64,000 nucleotides of DNA from Mesonia oceanica (GTDB lineage Bacteria; Bacteroidota; Bacteroidia; Flavobacteriales; Flavobacteriaceae). Position numbers and translations under genes: made by a program. The stretch is taken from positions 248,001 through 312,000 of the forward strand of contig NZ_CABVMM010000001.1 in the NCBI RefSeq assembly GCF_902499555.1. The letters run 5' to 3'. The notes below the pieces were generated by a model. It was given only the letters and a program-made list of their open reading frames with translations. It was not told where the DNA came from and did not search any database. The first letter of the stretch is position 1, and every line of letters starts with the position of its first letter. Below are positions 33,047 to 42,087 of this stretch, one piece after another.

Positions 33047-33847
33047 TCAAGCCAACTTTGAAAAATGCTTTTGAGTTATTTGGTCTTTTTCAAAACGATA
33101 ATACATCATTCCTGCTTGTGAAATCGAAATCGCCTCCATGCCTTTTATATAGTCAAAATTAATATTTTCTGAACTGTATTGAAGATTAACTGACCAATCA
33201 TTATCAGGTTCTTTGTAGACAAAATAATAATATTCTTTATCTGCCATTAGCTTTGGTACTTCATCAAAGCCAAGATGGAACCAAACTGGTTTTACATATT
33301 TTGAGTTGTTAAATTCTTCTAGAGTTAATGGGTTTTCTAAAAGCTGCCATTTATCCTGTTCAGGATAATGGGTGAGGATTAACCATTCCGGATTTATATC
33401 AAAGTAATATTCGGATTGATTTGGGTCATTTGAATTTGCCCAAGTTGTATCCACCAACATCTATTCATTATTTAACTTTACCGCATTCCATCCGTGTCGA
33501 AAATTCTGATCTTTATTTAAATCGACATAGCCTAAACAAACTGCTTTGCGATTTTCATACACATAATACTCATCTTGGCTATCAAAAAACTCTTTTAAAG
33601 AGATTATACCTTGTTCAATTTGTTTTAAAGTTTGGGAATCATAGTTAATGTTTTTGCCTATCCAAAGGAAAAAGAAGTTTGCCAATTCTTTTTTAGATTC
33701 AATTCTCTCAGCTACAAAATCCGTCAACTCCCATATATCAAGTTTCGTGTTGTTTGTTTCTTCGATCAACAATTCTACATCAGTTGATTGACTTGATACA
33801 CTTAACTAGATGAAGAAAATAATTATTGAAAGTAATAGGCGTTTTAT
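33047..33847 (-). pseudogene. Transglutaminase-like secreted protein, inactivated by stop codons
   Basis: Two pieces in the same frame are separated by one TAG at 33461-33463. The first ends FRHGWNAVKLNNE and the second starts MLVDTTWANSND. Intact transglutaminase-like proteins read HAWNxVxxxxxWxLVDTTW here, so the TAG replaces a Trp codon (TGG). The Cys/His/Asp triad positions can be seen (Cys in AVCLGYVDL, His in RHGWNAV, Asp in LVDTTW). Upstream, in the same frame, is a signal-peptide-like KRLLLSIIIFFI followed by another TAG, and the expected start is ATA (33845-33847) rather than ATG. At least three disabling changes make this a true pseudogene rather than a sequencing slip. Confidence 0.78.
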
Positions 33848-33924
33848 TACAACTGATGGTGATGGTATCAGATATTGGTAGTTACGAGGGGTAGCGCTTA
33901 ACTTTGCAAGTACGTACCTAACTG

Positions 33925-33957
33925 AAAATCCCGAAGCTCCGGAACGCGAGGATTTTT
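33925..33957. terminator. Hairpin, probable bidirectional terminator
   Basis: AAAATCC and GGATTTTT pair around a GC-rich centre (CGAAGCTCCGGAACGCGA). T-runs follow on both strands. It lies between the transglutaminase pseudogene and the FG-GAP protein gene. Confidence 0.55.
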
Positions 33958-34018
33958 ACAAGTAGGTGCATACAAGCAATTATTTACGGTCATTTTTGTA
34001 GTACGTTGGTATGAATAC

Positions 34019-35371
34019 TTATTGGATTATTACTTTCTTGGTGATGGTGTTACCCGTTTTAAAAGTTATTTTAAAAAAATATACCTGAGGTGGTAATTCT
34101 ATATTCAATTGGTGGGCCCCTTCGTTAAGAGCTAAATTTTTATAAATGAATTGACCTTGTAAGTTCAAAATATTTAAAATTCCATCTTGGGGACTTTTCA
34201 AAAACAAATTTTCGGTGGAGGGGTTGGGGTAAATTTTTACTGAATTATGAGTGACTAAATGCTTGGGAGTGGATAAAGTCAAATTATTTTCCTGAACCGA
34301 TAAATCTGCTGACCAAATTATATCAGCTAACCCATCATTATTCATATCCTCAGAATGAATAACGCTAATTATAGTTTCTGCGTCTTGAATTAATGTTGGG
34401 TCGTCAAAATTACCAAAGCTATCGTTTGTATATAAATATAGATCTTGATTTTGAATAATTATAAAATCAAGATCATTATCGTGATCAAAATCATTTAATG
34501 TAGCAGATCTTATATTCGTTACCGCTGAGTCTATGGTTTGTAAATTGGAAAAATTTCCATTGCCGTCATTTTCCATCCATACCACACCGGTAGAGTTGTT
34601 TCCTTCCCTCAATAAATCTACATCGCCATCATTGTCTAAATCGGCTAAACGTAAGAATAAACTAAAAGTACCCGTGGTTTGGCCGAGCTGACTACTTCTA
34701 GTGGAATCGTAGCTCAATACCCCACTATTGTTCTTATAGACAGATACATTACTACCACCAGTAATAACATCTTGAAAACCATCTGAGTCAATATCTGCGA
34801 CGGTAATATCAAAAAAGTCTTCTAAAGGTCCTGCGATAGTTTGAGATGTAAAATTGGCTACCCCATCATTATAATATACGTTAAAAGTGGTGCCCCCAAT
34901 AGCAATAATATCTAAGTCGTTGTCATTATCGATATCAGTTACACTAATATCACTTTCGAAAAAAGTAAAGGTATCTAGTACTTGTGGAGAAAATGATAAT
35001 GCATTATTCACATAAAAGGTTACAGAATTTGTAGCATCACCAATACTAACAATGTCAAGCCAATTATCATTATTGAAATCACCTACCGATATATTAGTAA
35101 CTTGACTATTACCGGTGGCAATTGGAATTTCCGTACCAAAATTGAAATCTCCTTGATTCAAATAGTAAGAAATAAGCGTATTGGCGGAAAACTTTTTTGT
35201 AATTATAAGGTCTTCTAAACCGTCGTTATTTATATCAGCTGTGATGATATTCGTTATTAAGCCGGTGTTTGAATCAATAAGAATTGGATTAGAAAACTGC
35301 GCCCATAAATTTGAGGTAAATAGTAATGAAATAGTCAATACCAAATAAATCGAAAGTTTAGGGGTATTCAT
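34019..35371 (-). CDS. T9SS-secreted FG-GAP/VCBS-repeat protein
   Basis: This encodes about 450 residues from the ATG at 35371. A longer reading to 35407 adds a hydrophilic MVAGLTTYKNKK before the signal peptide and is less likely. The signal peptide ends NLWAQ. The body has about seven FG-GAP/VCBS beta-propeller repeats, each with a calcium-type Asp loop (for example DINNDGLEDLI, DIDSDGFQDVI, DLDNDGDVDLL). The end is a T9SS sorting domain (VKIYPNPSTENLFLK ... KKVIIQ). It is probably a seven-bladed surface or secreted binding protein. It stands alone, and no enzyme domain was seen. Confidence 0.85.
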   Translation of the reverse strand: MNTPKLSIYLVLTISLLFTSNLWAQFSNPILIDSNTGLITNIITADINNDGLEDLIITKKFSANTLISYYLNQGDFNFGTEIPIATGNSQVTNISVGDFNNDNWLDIVSIGDATNSVTFYVNNALSFSPQVLDTFTFFESDISVTDIDNDNDLDIIAIGGTTFNVYYNDGVANFTSQTIAGPLEDFFDITVADIDSDGFQDVITGGSNVSVYKNNSGVLSYDSTRSSQLGQTTGTFSLFLRLADLDNDGDVDLLREGNNSTGVVWMENDGNGNFSNLQTIDSAVTNIRSATLNDFDHDNDLDFIIIQNQDLYLYTNDSFGNFDDPTLIQDAETIISVIHSEDMNNDGLADIIWSADLSVQENNLTLSTPKHLVTHNSVKIYPNPSTENLFLKSPQDGILNILNLQGQFIYKNLALNEGAHQLNIELPPQVYFFKITFKTGNTITKKVIIQ

Positions 35372-35555
35372 TTTTTTATTTTTATATGTTGTTAAACCTG
35401 CTACCATACGCGAATAAACGATAGCGTTTATTTACACTTTACCGATTTAAATATAAAAATTTTTAACATACCTGCGTGTTTGTTTTTTTAAAAGCGACAA
35501 GGCTAAAAGGAATCTTAGGCGAGAATGATAAGGGTGAGGTTAAAAGTAAGATAAT

Positions 35556-36053
35556 TTATTTCTTTAACTCTTCAATTAAATTTTCAAGTTGATTGATAGG
35601 CATTTTTACCACAGAGGTAATTTGACCATCTTCGCCATTTATGCTTAAAACCCCAACCTGATCATCTTCGTAACCTACGGCTGAAACACTGTACTTGTTG
35701 TCTTTCTTATTGGTAATGCTCGTTTTTCCATCTTTAAACCAGCCATAATCTGCTTCATACTCGATATGCTTGTCAAAAAAAGAGATTTTTTCAGATCCAT
35801 AGGAGTTCCATAAAGCAACTCTTAAAATATAGAATCCCAATAGACCAAAAGCTCCTGCGGCAATTAGATAGCCAATATGAAACCTACCGCCATTAACAAT
35901 CAAATTATAAATAAATAGTAATGGGAGAGCAAATGAGATGAAAGCCATAGGGAACATAAATGCACGAAAGAAAAGGGGAGGCTTTTTAGTGGTAAGAATC
36001 ACTGAGTTTTCTTTAAGATGATATTGTTTTTCAGCTTTTTTGCTCAACTTCAA
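35556..36053 (-). CDS. Membrane protein with PH-like C-terminal domain, unknown function
   Basis: The 165-residue reading frame starts with TTG (MKLSKKAEKQYHLKENSVIL). It has two central hydrophobic helices (about 33-50 and 58-77) and a C-terminal soluble part with strands (EKISFFDKHIEYEADYGWFK, then SITNKKDNKYSVSAVGY) suggestive of a PH-like or YcxB-like fold. No catalytic motif was seen. It follows the formylglycine-enzyme-like lipoprotein gene upstream by only 7 bases on the same strand, so the two could be co-transcribed. The role is unknown. Confidence 0.65.
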   Translation of the reverse strand: MKLSKKAEKQYHLKENSVILTTKKPPLFFRAFMFPMAFISFALPLLFIYNLIVNGGRFHIGYLIAAGAFGLLGFYILRVALWNSYGSEKISFFDKHIEYEADYGWFKDGKTSITNKKDNKYSVSAVGYEDDQVGVLSINGEDGQITSVVKMPINQLENLIEELKK

Positions 36054-36060
36054 TATATTT

Positions 36061-37185
36061 TTATTTTCTGTTGCTATCCTTTCTCAACATTTCTGGAGTT
36101 GCCACGGTTCTAAAGCCTACATGGTCAGAGCCAGAATCAGGACTCATTCCCATTTTGGCAGAAATCCGAAAACTTGCGCAATAAGAAGCGTGGCATAAAA
36201 AGCTTCCGCCTTTAATTACTTGTTCTTCTTGATACGGGTTTTGTGGACTGTAACCTTTCTCGGCGCCTTGGGGATTGTTGATCACTTGGTTTTTGTCGAG
36301 TTGCTGGTAATAATTCACATTAAACTTATCGCTGGTCCACTCCCATACATTTCCCATCATATCGTAAATACCAATACTGTTGGGAGGAAAAGATGCTACT
36401 GGTGATACATATTTAAAACCATCTTCAGAGATGTTTTGGGTAGGGAAAACACCTTGCCAGGTGTTGGCATGTTGGGTTAACACTTCCGGGTCATTGCCCC
36501 ACGTAAAAATTTGATCGGTATATTTTCCTTGAGCGGCAGCTTCCCATTCAGCTTCGGTAGGCAGCCTTCGGTTTGCCCATTCACAATAAGCCAAGGCGTC
36601 TTCATAGGCAATATGGACCACCGGTAAATTTTCTTTTCCTTCAATAGTGCTTCCCTCGCCATAAGGGTGTTTCCAGTTGGCACCGAGTTGCCAGGTCCAC
36701 CATTGTGTGTAATTATTCATGGAAGCAACTTGCTCTACCGATTTATCGAAGGTTAAACTTCCCGGTTGCAAGATAGAATCTGCCGGTTTGGGAGTGCCGG
36801 GAGGCAATTGTTTTTTCATTTCTTCCCAATCGATAGGGCGTTCGGCAACGGTTGTATAACCGGTGGCTTCTACAAATTTTTGAAATTGTTGATTGGTGAC
36901 TTCATGGGCATCGATAAAAAAACCATCCACATGAACTTGATGCGCCGGTTTTTCTCGTCTCATTGCCATAGGATCTCCGGGTTTGGCTCCTTGAGTAAAG
37001 GTTTTTCCTCCGACCCAGACCATTCCTTCCGGGGTTTTGAGGTGAGCAGGTTGCTCTTCAATGGCGGTAGTTTCTTTTACAGAAGATGCTTCCTTGGTGT
37101 TTTTTGGGGATGAATTGGTTTCTTTACAGCTGATGCAAAAGAATACCAGGCTTACTAGTAGGAGGGGATGGAAATAAATTTTCAT
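36061..37185 (-). CDS. Formylglycine-generating-enzyme-family (SUMF1) lipoprotein
   Basis: This encodes 374 residues from the ATG at 37185; a TTG at 37200 would add five residues before the signal. The lipoprotein signal ends FFCISC. The rest is an FGE-sulfatase domain: GMVWVGGKTFTQGAK opening, HEVTNQQFQKFVEATGY, RLPTEAEWEAAAQG, MMGNVWEWTSDKF, and a late GGSFLC...YCASFRISAKMG followed by DHVGFR. Proteins of this fold convert a Cys of sulfatases to formylglycine or have other roles. The Cys pair near the end is compatible with copper-type FGE but does not prove it. No sulfatase gene lies in the window. A 3' fragment of a paralogue lies about 4.1 kb downstream. Confidence 0.88.
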   Translation of the reverse strand: MKIYFHPLLLVSLVFFCISCKETNSSPKNTKEASSVKETTAIEEQPAHLKTPEGMVWVGGKTFTQGAKPGDPMAMRREKPAHQVHVDGFFIDAHEVTNQQFQKFVEATGYTTVAERPIDWEEMKKQLPPGTPKPADSILQPGSLTFDKSVEQVASMNNYTQWWTWQLGANWKHPYGEGSTIEGKENLPVVHIAYEDALAYCEWANRRLPTEAEWEAAAQGKYTDQIFTWGNDPEVLTQHANTWQGVFPTQNISEDGFKYVSPVASFPPNSIGIYDMMGNVWEWTSDKFNVNYYQQLDKNQVINNPQGAEKGYSPQNPYQEEQVIKGGSFLCHASYCASFRISAKMGMSPDSGSDHVGFRTVATPEMLRKDSNRK

Positions 37186-37286
37186 AAGTATTTTTTTCAA
37201 CTTGCCAAAAAGCTAATTGGAGGTATCCAATCTATTTTCAAAGATACAAGGAAGTAGATAATTTTAATAGTTGAAACAACTAAATA

Positions 37287-37892
37287 TCACACTTTTGCCG
37301 AGTTCACGATTTTACCTCCCAATGCTTGAATATCGCGTTTGGCTTGAGCAAAGTCTTCTTCGTTAAGGGCTTTGGTCGCATCTTCAATGAGATAGGAAAC
37401 AAAGCCTTCTTTAAGCGCATCTTTCACGGTAAAACTCACACAGATGTCGGCTGCAAGTCCGCAGAAATACAATTCGGTAGCTTGCTTTTCTCGGAGATAG
37501 CCTGCCAATCCGGTCGATTTTAAATGGGCATTATCATAAAAACCGCTATAACTATCAATCATAGGATGAGTACCTTTTCTAAAAATAGCTTCTATCTTTT
37601 CAGTCTGTAAATCTTTATGAAAATCGGCGCCACTCGTATTTTGGATGCAATGTGCCGGCCATAGGGTTTGTTTAATCCCTTCCACTTGAATGCTTTCAAA
37701 CTCATTTTTTCCTAAATGATTTTTTGCAAGGCTAATATGGTTTTCTGGATGCCAGTCTTGCGTGGCAATCACTAACTCAAATTGGGGAAGGATTTGATTG
37801 ATCACCGGGATAATTTTATTGCCTTGGGGAACTGCTAAGCTTCCGCCCGGCATAAAATCGTTTTGAGCGTCGATAATGATTAAAACTTTCAT
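37287..37892 (-). CDS. pncA: Nicotinamidase
   Basis: The 201-residue cysteine hydrolase turns nicotinamide into nicotinate. Catalytic residues can be seen: Asp in IIDAQNDFMPGGSL, Lys in FRKGTHP, and the nucleophile Cys in LAADICVSFTVKDA. The metal-site QDWHPENH motif is also present. The length fits PncA (about 210). It begins 3 bases after the pncB stop, forming a two-gene NAD-salvage unit whose product nicotinate is the PncB substrate. Confidence 0.95.
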   Translation of the reverse strand: MKVLIIIDAQNDFMPGGSLAVPQGNKIIPVINQILPQFELVIATQDWHPENHISLAKNHLGKNEFESIQVEGIKQTLWPAHCIQNTSGADFHKDLQTEKIEAIFRKGTHPMIDSYSGFYDNAHLKSTGLAGYLREKQATELYFCGLAADICVSFTVKDALKEGFVSYLIEDATKALNEEDFAQAKRDIQALGGKIVNSAKV

Positions 37893-37895
37893 AGG

Positions 37896-39299
37896 TTAAT
37901 TTTTATGGGAGCGGATTAATTTATCGCGTTCTTGTTTTAAGGCATCACTAATCCCCACTTTGTAAATATGCGGGTTGTCGAAACGTTTATATTCTAACGG
38001 AAGTAAGGATAAACGTTGTTTACGAAAGGCTGCAATTTCTTGTAAGGAAGGCGAGGGGTTTACTTTTTTCCCATTTTCCATCACGACGTGTAAAAGAGGT
38101 TCTTGTTTAAAATGTTCCACCTTTAGGTTTTTGTAAGGCTCAAAAGGGTGATTCATTTGCGTTATGTGTACTTCCTCTTCCATGGCTATCACATCGGCTC
38201 CGCTAAAGTTGCCGTGTTCATCGTAGGTTCTAAATACTTGTTTACGATGAGGAATGGTGGTTTTTGCTAAGCTTTCTGAGATTTTAATTCGTGGTTTTCC
38301 AGCAGCAAAAGCTAATTTATAAACGCCGTCCAAGGCGCCATCGGGTTTCCCTATCACTAGATTGGTGCCTACGCCATAAATATCAATAGGCGCATTTTGT
38401 TCTTGTAAACTTTTAATGACAAATTCATCTAATTGATTCGACGCAGCGATTTTTACATACGATAAACCGGCATCATCCAATAGTTTTCGGCTTTTTCTAG
38501 CAAAATAGGCTAAATCTCCACTATCTAAGCGAATGGCCAATAACCGATTCCCTCGGGCTTCCATTTCTTTGGCGACGCTAATCGCATGGGGGACGCCACT
38601 TTTTAGCGTATCATAAGTATCTACTAACAATACACAATTTTTGGGTCGGTTAGTTGCAAAATCCCGAAAAGCTTCTAATTCACTATCATAACTTTGAATA
38701 AAAGAATGGGCCATAGTGCCCGAAATAGGAATGTTGAAATCCTTTCCCGCACTCACATTGCTAGTGCCATCAAAACCTCCGATGACGGCTGCTTTACTGG
38801 CGTAATAACCACCCGGTCCTTGTGCTCGTCGCAGTCCAAAATCTAACAAGGTTTTTTCTTGAGCAATAAGTTTAATACGGCTGGCTTTGGTAGCAATTAA
38901 GGTCTGGAAATTTAATAAATTCAGTAGAATGGTTTCTATGAGTTGTGCTTCAATAATAGTGGCTTCCACTTGTAAAATTGGAGAGGTAGCAAAAACTACT
39001 TCTCCTTCTTGACATGCGCGGATCTTTCCGGAGAACCGAAAGTCTGCTAGGTAGTTTACAAATGACTCGTCAAAATCCTGCGTTTTTAAATAAGCGATAT
39101 CTTCTTTACTGAAGGATAGGTTTTCCAAAAGTTCCAGAAAATCATGAAGTCCGGCAAAAATGGCGAAGCCACCTTGGTAAGGGATTTTCCGAAAGAAATA
39201 ATCGAAAACCGCTTTTTCTTGGGTTTTGCCTTTTAGAAAATAGACCTGTGCCATACTCAGTTGGTAAAGGTCGGTATAGGTAAGTGTGAAATTGAACAT
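37896..39299 (-). CDS. pncB: Nicotinate phosphoribosyltransferase
   Basis: This encodes 467 residues from the ATG at 39299, which gives the family N-terminus MFNFTLTYTDLYQLSMAQVY; a longer reading to 39353 adds 18 residues not expected for the family. It joins nicotinate and PRPP to give nicotinate mononucleotide. Conserved parts include LLDFGLRRAQGPGG, GTMAHSFIQSYDSE, LLVDTYDTLKSGVPHAI and LAIRLDSGDLAYFA. It is followed 3 bases later by pncA, so nicotinamide to NaMN conversion is encoded by one operon. Confidence 0.94.
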   Translation of the reverse strand: MFNFTLTYTDLYQLSMAQVYFLKGKTQEKAVFDYFFRKIPYQGGFAIFAGLHDFLELLENLSFSKEDIAYLKTQDFDESFVNYLADFRFSGKIRACQEGEVVFATSPILQVEATIIEAQLIETILLNLLNFQTLIATKASRIKLIAQEKTLLDFGLRRAQGPGGYYASKAAVIGGFDGTSNVSAGKDFNIPISGTMAHSFIQSYDSELEAFRDFATNRPKNCVLLVDTYDTLKSGVPHAISVAKEMEARGNRLLAIRLDSGDLAYFARKSRKLLDDAGLSYVKIAASNQLDEFVIKSLQEQNAPIDIYGVGTNLVIGKPDGALDGVYKLAFAAGKPRIKISESLAKTTIPHRKQVFRTYDEHGNFSGADVIAMEEEVHITQMNHPFEPYKNLKVEHFKQEPLLHVVMENGKKVNPSPSLQEIAAFRKQRLSLLPLEYKRFDNPHIYKVGISDALKQERDKLIRSHKN

Positions 39300-39373
39300 T
39301 GGGTAAGGGCTTTCTACAAAATTAGTTATTGTTGAACAGTTTTTGCAGGTCACAATGCTAAAAATGAATTAAA

Positions 39374-39409
39374 AAAAACCTCCATCTTCTATAGAGAATG
39401 GAGGTTTTT
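39374..39409. terminator. Bidirectional Rho-independent terminator
   Basis: AAAAACCTCCAT and ATGGAGGTTTTT form a perfect 12-bp stem over a 12-base loop, with T-runs in both directions. On the minus strand it ends transcription coming from 39433-39798, ahead of pncB. Confidence 0.85.
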
Positions 39410-39432
39410 CTAATTCATCAATTTTTTTTGTT

Positions 39433-39798
39433 TTATCGAATTACTCGAATTTCTGAGCTTACATCGTTTAGTTGGCCTTTAAGGAACTTACCAAAATAGA
39501 CTAACTCTTTTCCTTGATAGTTGCTAAAGTTTTTATCTAATTCTTTTTCCGCTTCTTTTAAGGAATAAGAATACACTTTAATATCGCTATAAAAAGAGTT
39601 TTGATTTTCTTGTTTTATACCAATTTGGATAGTTCTGGTTTCTTGATTGTAATTGGCATACTTTGCTTTTAAAGTATATCGAATCAATTCTACAAATTCA
39701 TCGGATAGTTGCTGGCAATTTTCACAGTTTTCAACATATTGCTTTACCAAGGTTTTTAATCCGTTTTTAATTTCATATTCTGTCAGATACGCCGTCAT
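39433..39798 (-). CDS. Conserved-looking small cytoplasmic protein, unknown function
   Basis: The 121-residue protein is soluble, has no signal peptide and starts MTAYLTEYEIKNGLKTLVKQ. A Cys-x-x-Cys pair lies at ENCENCQQL (about 24-27). The second half is strand-helix-rich (IQIGIKQENQN, KVYSYSLKEAEKELDKN). I do not recognise a family. Codon use looks normal and the gene has its own terminator, so it is probably real. Confidence 0.6.
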   Translation of the reverse strand: MTAYLTEYEIKNGLKTLVKQYVENCENCQQLSDEFVELIRYTLKAKYANYNQETRTIQIGIKQENQNSFYSDIKVYSYSLKEAEKELDKNFSNYQGKELVYFGKFLKGQLNDVSSEIRVIR

Positions 39799-40142
39799 TG
39801 CTTTTGTGTTTTTTGATTTCTGGGGATAAAAGTAGAAAGAATATTTTATTCCGAAAACGTTTTCGTAATCTTTTAACTGCTCGGCTTAAATTTTTATTAA
39901 TGCGTAAACTAAAAGTTATCTAAATTCTGATAACTTAAATTTAAGAAGCTTTAAAATGAAAATTTGGAAATGAAAACTTTGCTTACTTTTCTGATTTTTA
40001 AGTATCTATTAGCGATTTTAAATAATTGTTTTAATTTCTTATTTATAGAAACATTATCATAAAAACACTTTATTTATGTATGAAATATCTCTGTGCTTTC
40101 CCCTCGAAATTAACTTTTAATTGGGTAGGTCTTGCTTAATCT
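39799..40142. other. Gap without recognisable genes
   Basis: About 340 AT-rich bases between the small cytoplasmic protein gene and the last RHS core remnant. No RNA gene or reading frame of note was seen. Confidence 0.5.
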
Positions 40143-40229
40143 CTGCAATGTATAATTGTACGGCGACCACCCGGGGTATTTCTCCGCCAACGGATCGACA
40201 CTTAACCAAATACTCCATTTGGGGTCGTC
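40143..40229 (-). pseudogene. Bare RHS core remnant at the end of the cassette array
   Basis: Minus-strand translation gives DDPKWSIWLSVDPLAEKYPG followed by WSPYNYTLQ, the tail of the RHS repeat-associated core, then unrelated sequence with no DPTG junction or toxin tip. It lies 8 bases after the stop of the fifth putative immunity gene and is the most distal and most worn member of the array. Confidence 0.8.
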
Positions 40230-40237
40230 TATTATTA

Positions 40238-40759
40238 TTAATCATTCCACCTGTCTTCTATCTCTTTTTCTTTTAGCACTTTAGGGTTTGGTGTTGGCTT
40301 TTTTCTGTTATTATTCTCTGTAAATAATTTTTTTCCTTTTTTAAAGCCATCTTCTGGATATTTTATTACCCAATCATTATTTTCTAAATCAGAATATTTA
40401 TAGTGATGAACTTGATAATCACCTAATTTTAATAAACTATCACTTTTATTTTTATTACTCGCCTCATATTTATTATCCAAGAAAACATAATCACTAAATA
40501 TTACTACGCTAAGAATACTATCACTAGAATCTTCAAATTCTGATTCCCAACTATAAAGCTTCCCTATTCTTTCCTTACTTTTTGATTTTATTTTTCTTAG
40601 CCCAACCATAGTTTCTTTAACATCTTTATTAATAAAAATCATCCTGACAAAAATATCATCTGAACTGTTATTGTAAACTAGCATTCTATTATCCATGGGA
40701 TCGCAACTTAAAATCAATAAAGTTAAAGTGACTATATAAGCTATATTGTATTTTTTCAT
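40238..40759 (-). CDS. Putative immunity lipoprotein, cassette 5
   Basis: The 173-residue lipoprotein has a signal LTLLILSC, with the lipidated Cys at about 19, and an acidic, Lys-rich mature part ending KEKEIEDRWND. I recognise no family. It starts 5 bases after the stop of the RHS tip at 40765-41493, the immunity position in polymorphic toxin loci. A membrane-tethered immunity protein implies that the partner toxin acts in the periplasm or at the cell envelope. Confidence 0.65.
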   Translation of the reverse strand: MKKYNIAYIVTLTLLILSCDPMDNRMLVYNNSSDDIFVRMIFINKDVKETMVGLRKIKSKSKERIGKLYSWESEFEDSSDSILSVVIFSDYVFLDNKYEASNKNKSDSLLKLGDYQVHHYKYSDLENNDWVIKYPEDGFKKGKKLFTENNNRKKPTPNPKVLKEKEIEDRWND

Positions 40760-40764
40760 AACAA

Positions 40765-41493
40765 CTACCTCTTCTTTAATGTTTTATTATCACTCCATTC
40801 CCCCCCTAGACGATTAGCACGTTTCTCGGTTGTTGAACCTTTATGACTTTTATTTCCAAAAGTGCTTTCTGTTGCACTTTTTAAACTTGGCCAGCCTATC
40901 TCTTGTAAATACTTTGTCTTATTGTATTTAAAATGAAATTTATAGTCTAAATAATGACCATATTCGTGATCTAAAGTATTAGCTCCTTCCATGTCTGGAT
41001 TAGTGATAATCAAGTTCCCTAAGGTAATAGCGCCATTCATATGTTCAGAACTATATATTTTAACTCCTGGATATTTTTCTGGGTCACTTATATCCTTAAC
41101 CTCTGAAAAGGTAACAGCAGACATTTTTTCAAAACCTGCTAATAAAGGTGCTGCTACTGACCAAATAGTTTTAGAAGGATCGTATTCATCATCAGGTTCC
41201 ATCCCGGAAAGATCAAAAATAATAGAGTAATCACCTACAGGTTCCGCATATTGATCCGCAGAATAATAACCTTGAAAAGATCCATCTTTTGGACTATAAT
41301 GTTCATATTTACCTTCATCTTCATTCCAGAAATAGTCCCCAGTATCATCTGCAAACCAGTCCAGTCCGTTTACAGGTGGCTCTTCCACTACCATCCCCGT
41401 AGGATCGGTAAAATTGACCGGGTTTTGCAAAGTATAATTATATGGTGACCACCCGGGGTATTTCTCCGCCATTGGGTCAACACTTAGCCACAA
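40765..41493 (-). pseudogene. Orphan RHS toxin tip 5, zincin-like (HEYGH)
   Basis: This encodes 242 codons with no proper start; the frame opens at a TTG inside the RHS core (WLSVDPMAEKYPG), after an in-frame TAG. It holds the end of the core through the DPTGM junction, then a variable tip. The tip carries NTLDHEYGHYLDY, an HExxH zinc-protease motif, so the toxin is probably a metallopeptidase. With no signal, promoter or repeat shell it should be silent until recombined onto the full RHS gene. An immunity-like lipoprotein gene follows by 5 bases. Confidence 0.75.
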
Positions 41494-41742
41494 CCACTAA
41501 ACTTTTGCCTCGCGCGAGCTTCCACTTTCTTCAAAGAACTCAACTTCCCCATAAGAATAGCCTTTTATTTTTAGTAGAAAGAAAAAAATACAGGACTTTC
41601 TTTTACTGTTTTAAAGGCTGAAGATTTCCGCCTAGAAATACTCTAAATAAACCTTGTCTATAAATAAAGGGTTTTATATATGCTTGATCTGATATTCAAA
41701 GATGTACAATCTGATTGCCTTGATGAAAAATTGGCAGGGTAA
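41390..41742. repeat. Direct repeat, copy 1 (RHS core end plus spacer)
   Basis: About 350 bases nearly identical to 43998-44362 in the same orientation: the last core codons plus an upstream spacer of about 240 bases that is not in the main RHS gene. On the minus strand the spacer keeps a reading frame, YGEVEFFEESGSSREAKV, into the core, broken only by TAG before the Trp. This gives ample homology for recombination between cassettes. Confidence 0.85.
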
Positions 41743-41757
41743 GAATAAGTTGTTATT

Positions 41758-42084
41758 TTATTTGGAACATTGAAAGCTTTTTAATGGTTTTAAACTATCC
41801 AATGGCATAAATGCTGTGTGTCTTATTATCTTATGTTTTTTATTTCTGCAAACAGCCAAAATCCATTCATCACTATTGGTCTGATTTTTAGTCCATCCAC
41901 TGATTCTGTATATTTTTTTATCTCTAAAGCTATCTTTTTCTATACTAAACCTAATTTTATCTACTTTAAGCTTTATACTTTTTGCATATTCCTCCTTAAC
42001 TCTTTTTAAAAGTTGATTTTCATTTTGTTTATGACTACAACTAGATATCAATAAAATCAACAACAGACCTACTTTAATTTTCAT
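41758..42084 (-). CDS. Putative immunity lipoprotein, cassette 4
   Basis: The 108-residue lipoprotein (signal ILLISSCSHKQNE) has a small mature part rich in Lys with a WTKNQTNSDEWILAVC stretch. It begins 3 bases after the stop of RHS tip 4 (42088-42905), the immunity position. No family was recognised. Like the other putative immunity genes it has its own ATG and may be expressed to protect against sister cells even while its toxin tip is silent. Confidence 0.6.
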   Translation of the reverse strand: MKIKVGLLLILLISSCSHKQNENQLLKRVKEEYAKSIKLKVDKIRFSIEKDSFRDKKIYRISGWTKNQTNSDEWILAVCRNKKHKIIRHTAFMPLDSLKPLKSFQCSK

Positions 42085-42087
42085 ATT

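Noticed and set aside
33890..33960. RYYYAAC-like sites (GCTTAAC, ACCTAAC) suggesting an integron attC
   Set aside because: Both sites have the same orientation, the matching GTTRRRY partner is absent and there is no integrase gene; the hairpin at 33925-33957 is explained as a terminator.
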